Assembly (NCBI RefSeq): GCF_027596085.1
Contig: NC_072468.1
Span: 661,001 to 725,000, forward strand
Origin: Anoplopoma fimbria
Lineage: Eukaryota; Chordata; Actinopteri; Perciformes; Anoplopomatidae
DNA length: 64,000 bases
Direction of reading: 5' to 3'
Shown: one piece after another, positions 14,082 to 28,647 of the stretch
Position numbering within the stretch: position 1 is the first letter of the stretch
How the letters are laid out: each line of letters opens with the position of its first letter
The notes under the pieces: model-generated
What the model was told of the DNA's origin: nothing
Seen by the model: the letters and a program-made list of their open reading frames with translations, nothing else
Database searches by the model: none
Program-made: the position numbers and the translations under genes

Positions 14082-17000
14082 GGGTTTCCAAACGGTGATC
14101 TGAAGGAAAGACAATTCACAGATCAACACTGTCCCCTAGAGGGTAGGTTGAGAAGGATGTCTACTCACTCATTGATAAGCTTTATGCTGAAACCATGCTT
14201 GATTATTTTATGCTGCAGAAAACAGATCTAACATTGTTTGATTGTATGTATGTGTAAGTAGTGTGTGTGATTCCTTAAATTTAACATAACTCTGTAAGAT
14301 ATCATCGTATGCAATTATTAATTCAAGATACTTTCATGTAGAATTTGCAAAAGCAGCTCAGTCCAATATTTAGATATTTTGGTTTCATCCGATGCAGTTC
14401 ACAATTGCATGTGTTGTTGACACAAAGCATAAAAAGGGATGTATGTGTTTGGGCAATTTTCATTGGAAATAATGGGCTGTAATGCTTCTAAACACAATCA
14501 ACATATTAAGTAAAGTGTATGATCTTGTGTGGTTTTGAGATTTTTTCTTTGAATGTGTAGTTTCTAAACCACACACAGACTTTGCCTCATTTTTATATGT
14601 GTCTAAACTTGAATGTGTCCTCCTGTGTTGACAGTGGTTCTTCCTCCAGAGAAGGCTGAGGGCTGTGAGAGCTACCTGCAGTACCTGCACTCAGAGGATG
14701 GAGTGCGGGAGATACTTCGAGACTCGACCAAAGCTCCCGAGAAGAAACGCATCAGTCTGGATGTAAGCAGATATGTGAAATTCTGCAATGTGTTAAAGTC
14801 ACATGTTTAACACGAATATGCAACAAAGTGGTGGAACAGGGACTCTTGTAGCAAAAAGTTCCAGGGTTCTGACTCAGGCCTGTTCTGCAAGTTGGAAGGT
14901 GCATGTTCAGCCAGTGTTATCAAAGTTATTCCAAAAACATAAAGCTCAGGTAGATTGGGACTCTAAATTGCTGATAATTATTAACAGGAGTTCTATCTAT
15001 GTTAGCCCTCTGGTAGTCTGAGGACCTGGGTCAGACAAAGGTCAATAGAACTGAGTTTTGTGTTCCAATGAATGAAAATGAATGAAACTTAGCTTAGAAA
15101 ATAAATGCATGGTGGGTAACCTCTATCCTGGCCGCAGCTGTATGACTTCACCCTGTTCACAAAACATCTGTCTGTATGTTGACACTGCTCCAGACCATAT
15201 CCTGATTGAATTTAGGGACCAATAAATAGAATAAATAGATTGTAGTGTTTAGACTTGCATGTTTTAAAGAACGGCTTAGATCTGCTCTTTGGTGATCAGT
15301 CCTGGTTATGTGAGCTGAGGAGATATTATAGAACCATAAAGGACTGCTTCTCTCCCAGGGGTCTCCTCCCTTGTAAATGCACACTGCCTTTCCCACAGTG
15401 TCAACTCTCCACCATGCCTGAAGCAGGGCCTATACTCCAGATGTTTATTTTTCCAATTACGGCCATGTTACTGGATACATCTGAGTCAAAGTTACTGCCA
15501 AAAAGTTGTAACTGAGAATAGTGGTTGTGCTCATTTTCCCTGGAAGAGAGTAGAAAGAAAAGGTCAGAGTGATAGGGCTCACCATGCTGTATTACTTCCC
15601 CTCACAAGGTAAAGGCAGCAGAGAACTGATCTGTTTACATTTTGAAAACCAGCCTCTGTTCGATTGCTTTAAATATGTATTAGTTATTAGTTTAAGCGTC
15701 TAACACTTTATTTTACACAGGTAGGCAGTCGTAAATGTACCCTCTTTTGTTAACTGTATATTCTTGTGCATAATGAATGAAAACAGCACACATTTCCTTT
15801 TGAAAATTGTGCATCAATCACACTGAAGCCTGCGACTGTGAAGAATAGATTTGCCGTTCTTTTTTGCCCCCTGTTGTCATAAATGGTATCTTTGACACAC
15901 TGTACTATTGCTTTGCTCATTATTTACAGAAATATCTAGATTGCAACCTTCCAACTGCTAATGTGTATCAAGTATGATAATGTTTGTCTCTACAGGACTT
16001 GGAGTGTGACGTTTCTGTGGAGGAGGACAACCGTCAGGAGTGGATCTTCACGCTTTATGACTTTGACAACAGTGGGAAAGTCACAAAAGATGTGCGTGTT
16101 TGTTACCTTTCAGCTGTTTTTTTGTTCAAAGGTAAGCCTACAAATCATACTAACTGTGTTTTATCTGTCACTATAGGACATGTCTAGTCTGATGCACACC
16201 ATCTATGATGTGGTGGATGCCTCTGTGAATCACTCCTGCCATAATAAGAGCAAGACGCTACGTGTCAAACTGACTGTTACTCCAGAGCCAAGGTGCCACA
16301 GAAGAGAAACAGGAACAGGTACATGACAGTCAAAACAGCATCATACCTCAGACTTTAGTCATTATAGTAACTCAGCCTTTCCGGTGTATTTGTAGAGTTT
16401 AGATGCTGTGATATTTTTTTTATAACCATTGTAGCCATTACTGCAATGTCTGAAATGTCTCTTCGGATTGTTCCTCTGTTAATATACCCGTTTATTCTAA
16501 AAAATACAAACAAATAATTAAATTGTTAAGATTATAAATTACACAAGACATCTTCTCTGAAGGCATGGATTGAATGGGGGAAAAAAAACAGCCTTCTGGT
16601 GTTAATATCTGTTAGCATGGATATCATTGAACACTTTTGTCTTCTTGTATTTGACCTCTTCAGATCGCTGTCACCAAGAAGAGGGACGTTCAGCTGTCAA
16701 GCGACTGTCCTCATACGTCAGGTCAGTACTCTGCTTGGACACTGGCCTGTGTGTGTTGAAACATTTCTCCTAGTTTATTTGTGTAAATAATTTACAGTCA
16801 AGACGGTTATTCATTTTTTGCAGTAAAGGGCAGAGCAATGAGGCGCCGCCCACAGAGGGTCAGCATTACTGTGTGGACGAGAACACAGAGAGGAGGAATC
16901 ACTACCTGGACCTGGCTGGTATTGAGAACTACACCTCCAGATTTGAAGGTAACGGCCTGCTCGTGTTGTAGGCTCAAATGTGTATTATTCTATTACAATG

Positions 17001-17722
17001 ACAGATTAAACTTTGACTATGGGCAAGCTGACAGTAATTAAAAGTACAGTGTTTTAATTCGTATTCGTATAAACCACTGACCCTGCTCCTGTCCTTCAGG
17101 AACCACCCCTGACTTCCCTCCACAGGAGGCTCACGTACGAAGCTCCCAGAGCCAGAGTCGCTCCCGCTCCCAGGAACCAGAAACCCAAGTTGTTCACCAG
17201 CGTCGCTCACAGGTCATCGGCGATAGCTACAACCCTACGGAGTCTCGAAGTAAGGGCACACACTTTGTCAAATCTCCCAAAGGAACCTACAAGGGAGGCG
17301 GAGGGAATAACGGGGGCAGCGGAGGTGGCAAATCCACTAAATGTCACGGCCACCACCCACCTCATCAAAGCATGCTGCACAGTGGCACTACAACAGGACA
17401 TGGGGGTCAGGATGTGTACCACTTGCCACACCAAGCCCAATCCTCCGGCCACCATCAGCACCCTTTGCAATACAGTCACAGCAAACGCCTTAGGGCAAAA
17501 GCCCGGGAGGCCATGTCTCCATCCAAAACCCCGCTGTCACCTCAGTCCCACCCCCAGCATCAGCCCCCTGTGCCCTCTGTACTGCCAAGCCTAGAGAGAG
17601 AGCAGGCGTCTGGCCCACCCGGGAGCCCGGGGCTTGTGGTTCCTGTGGTCCAGCGTCACGAGCACCATCATCACCATGAACACCACCACCACCACCACTA
17701 CCACCATTACCATCAGACATGA
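14082..17722 (+). CDS. nkd2: Naked cuticle homolog 2 (3' seven coding exons; N-terminus missing)
   Basis: Exons 14082-14142, 14635-14762, 15996-16091, 16177-16318, 16664-16721, 16824-16948 and 17100-17722 join at GT-AG sites with consistent phase into 410 residues plus stop. Human NKD2 is about 451 residues, so roughly 45 N-terminal residues, including the MGK myristoylation start, are absent. Visible family marks are FPNGDLKE, LPPEKAEG, the EF-hand block DVSVEEDNRQEW then TLYDFDNSGKVTK, SSLMHTIYDVVDASVNHS, CVDENTERRNHYLDLAGIENYT, a Ser/Arg segment QSRSRSQEPE, and a His-rich tail starting VQRHEHHHHHEH. The EF loop is DFDNSGKVTKDD and is split by an intron just before its last Asp. Known role: Nkd proteins bind Dishevelled through the EF-hand region and dampen canonical Wnt signalling; NKD2 also escorts TGF-alpha vesicles. 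NKD2 rather than NKD1 is chosen from EKAEG, DASVNHS and SSLMHTIY. Which teleost copy (a or b) cannot be told. Confidence 0.93.
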
Positions 17723-18460
17723 CCGCCTTCAGTGTGCAGTGACTGAAACTGTACAGGACCAACCACAACCAACCATACCAGTCTGAAGGACTTAACGTCA
17801 TCCCACTGGAGTGCTTCACGCTCTGTCCAGGATCTTTTTACTCTTCTCTTGCAAGCTATACAGATATATCCTGAGATTAGATGTACTGGGTAATCGTGTA
17901 CTGCCATGGCTGATGATAAAGAGCGGGAAGGATGTTTTTTCTGAGGTTATTATGTAATAACGAAAGATGTGTGCCACGGTTTTTGAAGTTTTTGTAGATT
18001 CTCTGCTGGGACTGCTGTGATAGTTACCCATGTTCAGTAAGGGTACAGATGCCAGAAAGGAGCAGATCAGAGGACTTTTGATGTGACATCCTTTCCCTCC
18101 TGATGCTTTGGGTTGAAGTCCCTGGAAGCTATATGTGTGTTCTGTGTGAGACCTTTCCAAAACATGGATCTCAGGTGTAAAGGTGCTGCTGCTCTTGAGC
18201 TTGAGGCTTTTTTCCTCCGGAAGGCCTGATGTGGACTGAGGGGTTTCCTGTTTGGGGGGAGGGGAGGGGGGGATATGAAATCACCACTGCCAGTTTAAAT
18301 GCAAAAATATCTTGCTATATGTATAAAAAAAAATCTATATATGGAAACACATTTTACTGTATAATTATTATACTGTATATGCATATTTCATCATGGATAT
18401 AATTATGCATATATGTATTTTGTCTTTTATATATTTTAATAAACGTTATATAGTTCATTT
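17723..18460 (+). other. nkd2: nkd2 3' UTR with poly(A) signal
   Basis: The stop codon TGA at 17720-17722 is followed by about 720 bp without recognisable coding sequence. An AATAAA at 18438-18443 sits in an AT-rich stretch and is the likely polyadenylation signal. The cleavage site is inferred to lie within about 25 bp downstream. Confidence 0.7.
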
Positions 18461-19199
18461 AAATTATTGCAGCAACAGTTTGTTTATTTCTGCTCATACA
18501 CAAGTGATTATGGTAGTTGCTGCCTGCCACTGTGTGGATAGAAAAAGGACCACAGCACAAAATCACTCAGTATGATGTAAATTGTTGAAATTTACCATTA
18601 AATGATAATATTATAACTAAAGCTTAATTGTGGTTTGAGATTAGATTTGAAAAACAGGTCATTTCTGTTCTTTTAAAATCAATGGGAACAACTTGGAATC
18701 AAGGCTGATGTTTTAAGTTATTTGACCAGGTTGATTCACCTAAAATCATGTGATGGAACAACCAGCTGTCATGTTATTTAAAGGTTAGAGACAGACAGCT
18801 TATCTCGGTAAGCACCAGCAAGTTTAACTTGTTTTAAAATATTTTCATCTACATCAATAAAGAGGAACAGCCGAAACTGTCTACCCATAATACAAATGTA
18901 GGGCTTTAACAGTTGGTGTATTATTGAGAGGGAAGTGCAAACAGAAAGCGGCATTAGACACATCTGCTTTCAAAACTACAAACTGACTTTGTGGCCAGAC
19001 AATCATACACCATCAATGTGATTATAAGGAAAAGGTCGTATCAATGAAAGCAGAAGTGTCTCATGTCTCTTTCTGTTTGGTAGATCCTTTCCTCTGTGTG
19101 AAAAGTCTGTCAGTATAAGGTCATAACACAAACTTGGCTGACTTGAAGAGAGCTTCAATATGTGACCGTGCTAAATTTCCCTACAGGGTTCATACTGTG

Positions 19200-19345
19200 A
19201 ACTAAAAACATTAAATGAAGAGAATGAAACATTAAATAAAGAGAATGAAACATAAAATAAAGAGAATAAAACATTAAATAAAGAGAATGAAACATAAAAT
19301 AAGGAAATATTAAATAAAGATGATAAAACATTAAATGAAGATAAT
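19200..19345. repeat. AT-rich tandem array, unit about 21 bp
   Basis: Around seven diverged copies of a unit like ATTAAATAAAGAGAATGAAA, with variants carrying ATAAAATAAAG. The minus-strand frame reads as repeated FSLFNVS-type peptides, which is a by-product of the repeat. Confidence 0.8.
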
Positions 19346-20159
19346 AGGTGATATTGCAGCCTTCGTGGCATCAACTTAAGATCTTAAAAATAAGAACTTG
19401 AAAATTTAAATATATACATATAGGTAAACAAAATAGTTGCTCCACCAGCAAAATACAAGAACCTGCTCTGCTAGCTTAAATCTTGTTATTAATTAAAGGA
19501 ACAATCTCACCTAAAGCTCCATTTAGTAGCTGTTCTTGAGCTTTCAATCATACCACATCTTCATCAGCTGGTAGAATTTGCCAAGTTGTCATGGAAATAG
19601 AAGTTTAAATTGAATCCCTTCTGGAGTTTTTGATCACATAACATGATATCATCAGCAGAGGAAAAGGAAGCTTCAAAAACAGATAATGTTGTTTTGTCAA
19701 CTGCTGTGTCCAAAGGTCAAGAGTTCACTTTAAACCTTCAACTAGGTATTAAGAAATGTTTCCCCAAAGGTGTTAGGTGTTTGTTTACAGCAGTAAGGTG
19801 CGCAAACAACACTATTTAAACACTATTTAAAATCTGTTATTGAAACGCCATTGCATTAGAGAATAAAAATATAATTTATGGTGTAAACATAAATTGGGCT
19901 TTTAATCACACAGATCATTTTTCCTTCCTGGGTCAAGTGGAGCTGTCACCCTCCTGAACATGCCATGTAGCAGTGTGTATGTCACTCAAGCAAAACATAG
20001 AAGAAAAAAAAAAACATAAGTCTAGCCTACTACTGCAAAATGTGAGCAAATTTCCAGCTATGTATAACTCGTGTTCTCCTGGCTGCCAGCTTATTTAATG
20101 TATTATAATTTAAAAACTGTTGGCATAATAGTTTCTTTGTGTCGCTTCATATCAACGCG

Positions 20160-20593
20160 CTTTTGTTAATTGCCAGCCCAGCTCAGAGAAAGCAGCATTC
20201 CCTGCTCCGGTCGTCAGGGATTTAGGGAAGGACTGAATCCGAGCCCCGACTGAGACAAACAATGGCAGCTATGAAAGGCGAGGGAGGGTCGGCCTAATGC
20301 AAATATCCACTGTGTGCCTGGAGAACCTGCACCAAACAGTGACAACCACCAACTTCCACTCAAAGTGAGAAGCCTACGAATTACAGACACTGACTGTAAA
20401 ACAGCTCAGTTTTATTGGTATTTCTCCTTGTGTTTTGCGCACATTTTCGGAAGTTTTTTTTTTTTAAATTGGAGGCTTCTTTGCTTTAGCACAAAGTGAG
20501 AAAGCGGAGTGGAGAGGTGTTTTTTCTGGAGACATGACGCTGCAGCATCTCTGAAATGTGCCAAGTGCACCTGCTGAAGGACGGAACGGAGAG
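20160..20593 (+). promoter_or_regulatory. Possible promoter / untranslated first exon
   Basis: This block is more GC-rich than its surroundings. It has CAGCCCAGCTCAGAG, CCCTGCTCCGGTCG, a perfect octamer ATGCAAAT at 20297-20304, and ends with GGAACGGAGAG|GTAGGA, which fits a splice donor. It could be a distal 5' exon of the Rho GEF gene, whose first coding exon is 10 kb downstream. This is inference from composition and one donor-like site only. Confidence 0.25.
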
Positions 20594-23500
20594 GTAGGAA
20601 ACCAACGCTGTGCAGCATCCCGATGTAGTATCCTAACATACTGTATTAGTGCTTCATAAACTCTCTCCTTCACTTCCTTTCAACATCGTAGTCATTTCTC
20701 CCCCCCCTTTTTTTCGCATTCCTAAGCACTAGCTGGCCACTTTTCATTTATCTGCACGAAGCTTTCACTGGAAAACTCTTTGGACTTTTCTCCCAATAAC
20801 AGTTTTGTTCGACCCAACTTTTTTTTTTTTTTTTTGTCCTTGTGCAGCTTTTTTTAATGCATCTAAGCTTGTCTCAGGAAAAACGTGATTATCTCCAGAT
20901 CATCGATTCGCTGGCTTTCACTCAAGACATGCATGAGAAAGGCTTTGCAACATAATAGATCAGTGGGAGCCTGTCTGCTTGTATAGACGTGGGGCGAATG
21001 GAGGGGGGTCTCACTTAAATGTTGATATTTGTTATTTATTTATTTTTGAGAACCATTTCTTGCAAAATGTGAAATTGGCCCCTTTGGTGTTTTTTTAAAT
21101 GTGAGCATTTGGTAGAAAAAGAGAAAAAAGTCAACTCTGAGCCCCATTCTGCATCCTCTCTGCAGCATGCACTTGTTGCCAGTGGTGTGCAAAAAAAGTA
21201 ATGGAGTGAAACGCTACTGTAAGATCCCAGCATATCCCCCAGAAGAAACATCAAAGCGGACTCAACATGAGGCCTTAATCTGAACAATTGCTCCATTCTA
21301 CCCTGCACCCCGCACCCCGACCCACCCACAACCCCCTATTCCCAATTTCCACTTGATTAAGCCCTAAACTGAGCAGAGTTGAATCTGGAGGGAAAATGGT
21401 AAACTAATTCTGACTCTCAAGGTTCTGACACCAAACAAAGAAGACCGTTCCCTCTGTTCTAATTTGAGTTTGATTTAATAAATTGACAATCATTTTCTCT
21501 GCTGGGTTGAAAAAAAACATGTTGTTTTGTAAATATAGACACACGAAGACAGATGACCGGAAGCAAACCACATTTTTTCATATTTTCATCGTCAGCTCCA
21601 GCTTTAATATTCCAGATGCTCAAATATACTGCTGCATACTGAATAAATTAAAGCATAAATACATGCGTTGTGTAGTGAAACCAATGCACCTGATTCCAAG
21701 TTAATGACAGCTTCATGTGCACATTGCTATTTTGGTTGTGTTTTACACCCAAAAGCAGAATTTTGGCAACAAAGACATGTTTATTATCAAGCATACATTA
21801 TCATGCATGTGAAACAATCCATAAAAAAATGCATGGACAATAGGTTGTTTTATTTGATTTGGAAGCTACTTTTCTGGGATGGGTGTGAATGCCACCAATG
21901 CTGTTTATGACAACTCTTTACAATTCAGGAAAAAGCTGCGGCGGCTCCTCTTTGAGTGGCTCTTTATTGCTGTTTACCTCCCCCTGCTACTGCACTGCAA
22001 ACTCAGATACTTCACCAAATCTGAGCAGCGCAGTTGAAATCCATTCTTTGCTATTGATTCTTCAGTATTTGTAAGCAATTACCTCTAATGGTGAGAGTAC
22101 GCAGAAGCAGCCTGCAGACCACTGTACACATTCTCTGTCTGGTGGTCAGGTTGCCAGGCGATGAGCTGCTGGATGAAGGCTGTTCAGATGGGTCTTTTTT
22201 TTCTCCCCCAGGCTGCTCTCTCCATCTCTTTCTGTCTCGCAACCCCCCCACCTCTCCTCTCAGCTTGCCTCTCCTCTTCTGCATACTAATAGATGGACAA
22301 AAAGCTGATTACAAACCAGGGCTGTCAAACTGATTATTAATATTCTTGCTTTGTGGTTGGTTTACAGGGACAGAAATTTATGGGAACTTCCTCTATTCTT
22401 ACTTGATGTATTTACGGTTTTCACTAACTCGCTGTGAAATACAGTAGACAGAAAGTCTACCAGTATGCAGTTACTGTGAGGTGCATGTGCTAGTATTCTG
22501 CAGGGAACTTTTTACATGTTGTTGTTTTCCACCAGAGGAGGGCAGTGTTTAAGTCCTGTTGAGAAGCAGTAAACCCAGTAGTAGAGTAGTAGACCTACTT
22601 TTAAACCTTTTAGCTGTGATGTGCTCTGATACTATGTTGTTGAAATGTCTTTGGGAGCTACAAATAATTTTGACCCGACTCGGCAATATTTAGATAGACT
22701 AGAGACTATCTCTTCTGCATCTTTAAACAGGAAGGGATCATTTCTCTAACAACAACTCCAACATATGGAGTGAGTGTTTTGCTTATTTAAAAACAGGAGC
22801 TCTAAATTGCAAAGGAAGACCAATACACCAACAGTTAGTGTAACGCCATGTTTGTGTAATAAGCGTGGGAATTTGCTGTTTGTTTTTAGTAGTTTTAGTA
22901 GTGTTTATTTAAATGAGGATTAAAGCAGCTCACTGGTATGTCATAGACCTGGTGGTCTCAGAAACAGCTAATTTTTTCCCCCCTCAAAGTAACTTATATT
23001 TCCATATGAATTTGCACAATAAAGTTTTAAATCGTATAGTTATAATATTACCTTGCACACATGAATTTTATACAAAAAATAGAGAGAATTTCCTTTGGGC
23101 ATTATTGTGTTTTCTTAGCATTTTGTCATTGAGGAGTTGTTCAATGACAGAATTCCTCTTCCTGATAGGCCTTATCCTCAAGAGACAGGTATAATTAGAG
23201 CTATGGAAACAGGAAACACCTCGCCCTCTCTATCGTCTTCCCCCTCCTCTCTCTACCCCCTCTTTCTCGCTCCCTCCTCTCAGATGTGCATTTATTTGTA
23301 CATATTATCAGGTGCTGACACGTAGAGTAAGGCCTATAATGAGTCCTGTGATGGTTATCAGTATGTCTTACATCCTTGGGTTTACTGGAAATGTGGGCAT
23401 GACTTGTGCCTATTTTTTTCTTTTCTTCCAGAAAGCAATCAACAAGCTGTAGATTCAGTTTGGACAATTTAGCAAAATGTTTTGCTCTTATCTATATGCC

Positions 23501-26500
23501 TGATTAAATGAAAACCAAATGATGCTTTTATAGATGAAATAGTATATCTATTTTTCTATTGTCAAAAGAAGTGTCATTATTAAAGTGTTACCTTAAAAAT
23601 ATCTGCCAAAAAGAACATAGGCATTCAATTTACAGAGATATGAAACACAGAAAAACAATTAAATCTCACATTTTAGAAGTATAACAACCAATTGTTTGGT
23701 ATTATGTGTTGATAAAACACTGTTTATATTGTTCAAGCAATCGATTTATTGGTTAGTTGTCATGCTGTGGCAAATAAACCAAATGTGAGTAAGCATGCAC
23801 CTTTGGTTATATTTATAGTCTTGATGATATTAGTCACTAATATGACATTTACTGCAATTTCACGCTGTCTAAACCTCAAGCCTCCCATACTCCTCAGCTT
23901 GACTTGCATCACAGTGCTTTGGCTTCGACTGCCAGTGATTCATTTGTGGTGGATATTTACACGCCCTCTGTAGTTTAACCCAATGTGGGGGATGGAGGAG
24001 AGGGGCCTCTAATTTCTGTTCCTTCCTCCAAAGATTACAGACCCTGCAAGGACCAGGTGTACAGTTCAGACCAAAGATTAGCCACCCATCGCCGTTCCCT
24101 TCATCTTAGACCAAATAAAACGACTTGTTCGTGCACCGTACTCTGCCTCTGTGAGGTTGCTTGGATTTTTTTTTTTTTTTAGAGCAGAAGCTTCTCTTCA
24201 CTGTCCATTAAAATAGCAGCACAAGCACAGTTCCAACAGTCTCCATCTGCTCAGACACGCAGAGTTCAAGAGAGAGAAAAGTCAGCATTTTTTATTGATT
24301 CAAAGGAGCGGCTCCCACCTTTCCCCTTCCTTGTGAGGAATGCACACCTGGAGGTGTTTGCTGAGTGGCTCTAGTAATCCATACAACAATGCAGGCTGAC
24401 ATCTGGTGCCATCAGGAGCACTCGAGGCAGCCTGCTCTGACAGGCGCTGCATTGTCTCTACAGATCAGTGTGGCTGTGATGCTGTTGACCTTAATTGTGA
24501 CATTTATCAGTAATTCTTTTTTTATTTCTTACAGCAAAATAGAGAGTCCACATTTAAGATGATAGGTCTTTTTAAAATGGCAGAAAATGGGATAAAATGA
24601 TTTAACTGATTTGTCAATAAAGCATATTTCAATCAAAACTTTTGTGTACATTAAAGACACCGTGAATGGGACAGAAAGCACAGGTATAGTGCAGTTGTCT
24701 AGACTTTGTTGACATGGCAGGCCAGTTGAGTTGCAGTGCTCTCGGTTCCCCTCACAGTGCACACACACACAGGAGGGAGATGGGTGCAGATAAAACGACT
24801 GGGTTACGCCCCACCGAGGAATTGTGATGCCTGGGGGGCTGGGAAACTTTCTGCCTGGCTAGCCTTAATATTGTGAATCTCCTCAGTCAACAAAGCAATG
24901 CGTTTGATGGGACATGTCAGGTTCCTCCATGACTTGGGGGCTGGTCCTCTCCTCTGGTTAGACAGCTGTCAGCCGATCAGAGCAAAGAGAACCAGCGACT
25001 CCTCCATGTGTTGTTGGAGACTTCAGATCAGGAGAGCAGAGCGAGGTGAGCTTCAAAATACAATTGAACAGCTTTAGCTGGGATTAATTTGGATTCTGTG
25101 TGGTGTTGTTGAGTCTAGTTGAGCTCAGTGATCTTTGCGACATTGTTCTGTCCTGGGATGTGTGGTAATGGTTTTCAGAATTAAACCTGCTTTCCTCTTA
25201 CTATAATTGCAAAGCAAAGATAAGCGCTGTAGTTGCTACACAGTATTTTATGTAGGAGATAGCATTCAATTTTGACAGTTTATAGTGTCAAATATTCAAA
25301 GGGGATTTTGAATCTATGAAATCAGAATTTATGCTTGGGTACTAAAGAGGGTATTGCTGGCCCTTTGGGTTAGTTTAATGTCATATGACCAGATTAATAG
25401 ATAGAAATGTAATATTTCAAACGTCTTCTGACCTGCTTGTGACCATCTATTCTATACACTACTCCTTTGAGTTTCTTTTAATAGTATGTTGATAATGAAA
25501 TGAAATATAGGATACAGCCAAGATGCATGCTTTATATGACCTAAGAAAGTCAGTCTACAGTATTTAGTTGATGTATTTGTTAAGTGCTTGTTGAAACAGA
25601 TTAATGAGCGCTTGGGTGCTTATGCAAGTCTGCAAGGATAGTTAAATCTACAGTCAGTGTGTTAAATATAGGAAATATTTTGTTTACAACCTGTTTTTTG
25701 GCCCTACAGCACAGATAAGATTTAATCCCATGCAATTAGACATTAAAGAAAGCTTGTATTTCTATAGTTTTATAACAACGATTCATTATTAATACATAGA
25801 CGGTGAGAATGCACACTTTGTGTGAAAATCTGAAGATCTTATTAAGCCAGCATGTGTAAACAGAGAGTGTAGTGAGGATTGGTAATTGGGTTAAGTTTGT
25901 ATTTAGATAGAGGCACTATTGTTCACAATGACCCGACGGAGACAAGAAGATATAAAAGACATAAAACCTGTGCTTTAAATAAAGAAGTTTACTGATACTT
26001 TACTGTATGTACTGTATGTCCACAGTACATATTGCAGTATATTTATACTTTGGCAGACTGAGCTTGTCCTCTCCTTGACTCCTTAATGATTTCAACCGGG
26101 AGCCGCTGCTGTAACTCGACCTTGCCTCCTTCAGCCACCTGTGCTCGCGTGTTCAGAGAAAACACTGGCTTTTGTGTTGGAGTGAGACGTCCACACAGCG
26201 GGGGGGCTAAGGTACATTAGGCGGCTATGACAGGTGGCATGCTCTTCCTGTGTTTCCCTGCAGTAAAGAGCATGAATATGGTCGGGGCTGTTGGTGGAAC
26301 AGCTGCAACACACTGCTGTGAAGGTGGGGGAAAATGTCTATCCTGACAGAGACGTCAGAAAAAGACTTGAATTGAACTGAAGACACTATAGACTCTATAT
26401 AGACTCTATACAGAGCTGGGTCTCTCTTTGCATGGCAGTGGGAGGCCGGGGGTTAAGGTGCTATGTGGGTGTTTGTGTTTGTGTAGCTGTTTGCATTTGT

Positions 26501-27371
26501 GTAGAGAGGTAATCAATTTGAATCCTGGAGCCGAAAGAGTGCAACAGCACCACTGTGTCCGTCTGTGAGAGGACGAACGGTTCAGTCAGAGCCCCCAGTT
26601 ACTGTTTTTTTTGCGCGCCTGCTGGGAGCACTGGGGAAGGGGCAGAGGGGACAGTAGCTCGGCCTGTGTGAACCTGGATGGGGATGTGATGTGAGTTCCC
26701 ATGGCTGTGTGAGGCAGTCAGAGGGGGAGTGATGACTCTTTAACTCGGGCCTCTATATGGACTCAGCTGCTTTACAAGTATGACCTGTAAGTATAAAACT
26801 TCCTACAAAATGTGGTTATTTTCATTTTGTTTGCAGGTGCCCACAGCACCTCTGTGTTGTTTACAATTAAGAACTAAATATGGCAATTTTCAATCAGCCT
26901 ATTTGATGATTGATTAATCGTTTAAGTAATTTCGCAAGCTATAATGGCAAAATTGAAATAGATAATGGCTCATTCTTGCTGTTGTACAGACAAAGCAAGA
27001 CACAAGAGCTGTCAATTTGTTTGGCACATTTATTGTTTTTGAGAAACAGATTATTAAATGAAATAAATCTTAGTTGCAGCCCTAGTTGGTATGGATTTCC
27101 TGAGTCTTTGCCAAGGATGTTGAATTTAGATGGATCTAGCCGTCATTTTGCTATTGTAAAGTCACATGTAAATTTAAATGACTCTATAATGCTGTGATTA
27201 CTGACAACATATTGATACAACTGACCCAGTTAAACATATCCTGCTAGGGTTTAAGAGGAAGAAAATGGGTGAAGTTTGAGGTTTTTAAAAACACTGTTGT
27301 TGGGTGGCCTGTGTGGCACTGTGAGGTTGGTACGAAGTGAGGTAGGACCAAGGTGTCACATTCCACAGTAT

Positions 27372-27503
<132 letters not shown>

Positions 27504-28647
27504 CATCACAAATGACCACCCATCTATTCACAACAGAACATGCAGAACATGCACTTGATCTGTTGCTTAATTTTGAAATATAGTTAAACCTCAAATGAAT
27601 CCCTCTATATTCTGGTTAAAGTTTGGTTGAACGTGTGTGTGTGTATGAAATGAACGGCAAAATCTTTCAATCTTAATCCAAACAAACAACTACTGGGTTC
27701 ATCCTCCCCCCTTAAATCTGTCTCGTATTTTTATCTTTAGAGTTACGGTTAGATATGACGATGAAAAATGATGAAACTGCAGCTCTCATGTCATCTGACT
27801 AATTTGTTTCCCTGATTGCTTTATCAGATGGTATATCACCCCTGGGACCACCCTATCTGCTTTTTCACATCACATAAACATTGTTTACCAGAAGTCTGCG
27901 TAAACAGGGCTATTATTAAACCTCGTGGTTGCTCATTGAAAAACAGCATGAAAAGTTTAATTATTTTAGTTGTATAAACATATTTATTTAAATGTAGCTG
28001 ATGTTTTACTGTCCACAACTTTACTACTGTCTTGATTTGAATAGATTTGAACAGTTGATAAAAGCGAATGAAGCCCACACATTTATTTGTTTTTGTGTTA
28101 AGTACAGGGAAATCGGCACTGTGGACAAAGTCACTACAAATTTAAACAAAGGTGTCAGCTCCATGAATACTTGTCGTTTACTTTATATCTCAGTGCAGCA
28201 GGGTTTGATCCTGACATCACCAGCAATACAAACACACGCTGATGCATCCTCTAGTGGCCAAAGAAGAACCACATGTGTTCTTCTATGGTAATATTAATAC
28301 CTGTGTTACTGGACTTCTAAATTGTCCTATGCCTAACTCATTTAATTTCTTTTGCATGTGATTGATCCTTCAAACAATATTACATCTGATATAAACTGAT
28401 ATTGTTATTGACATTTAGACTTACATTTGGTCTCCATAGCTTTTCTCCAAGTATAATGTTTCATCACAATTAAAAGGATATTGAAATGGCTGTCTATGCC
28501 AATTTATTTTATAGTTATAAGAAACATACAATGTACACCTAACATGGCGGTAGTACACTCATTAACATACTTTATTCTAAAAATCTAAACATTGTTCAAT
28601 GATCTCTAAAACCAACACGATCGTCATAGAATTTGAGATAATAATCA

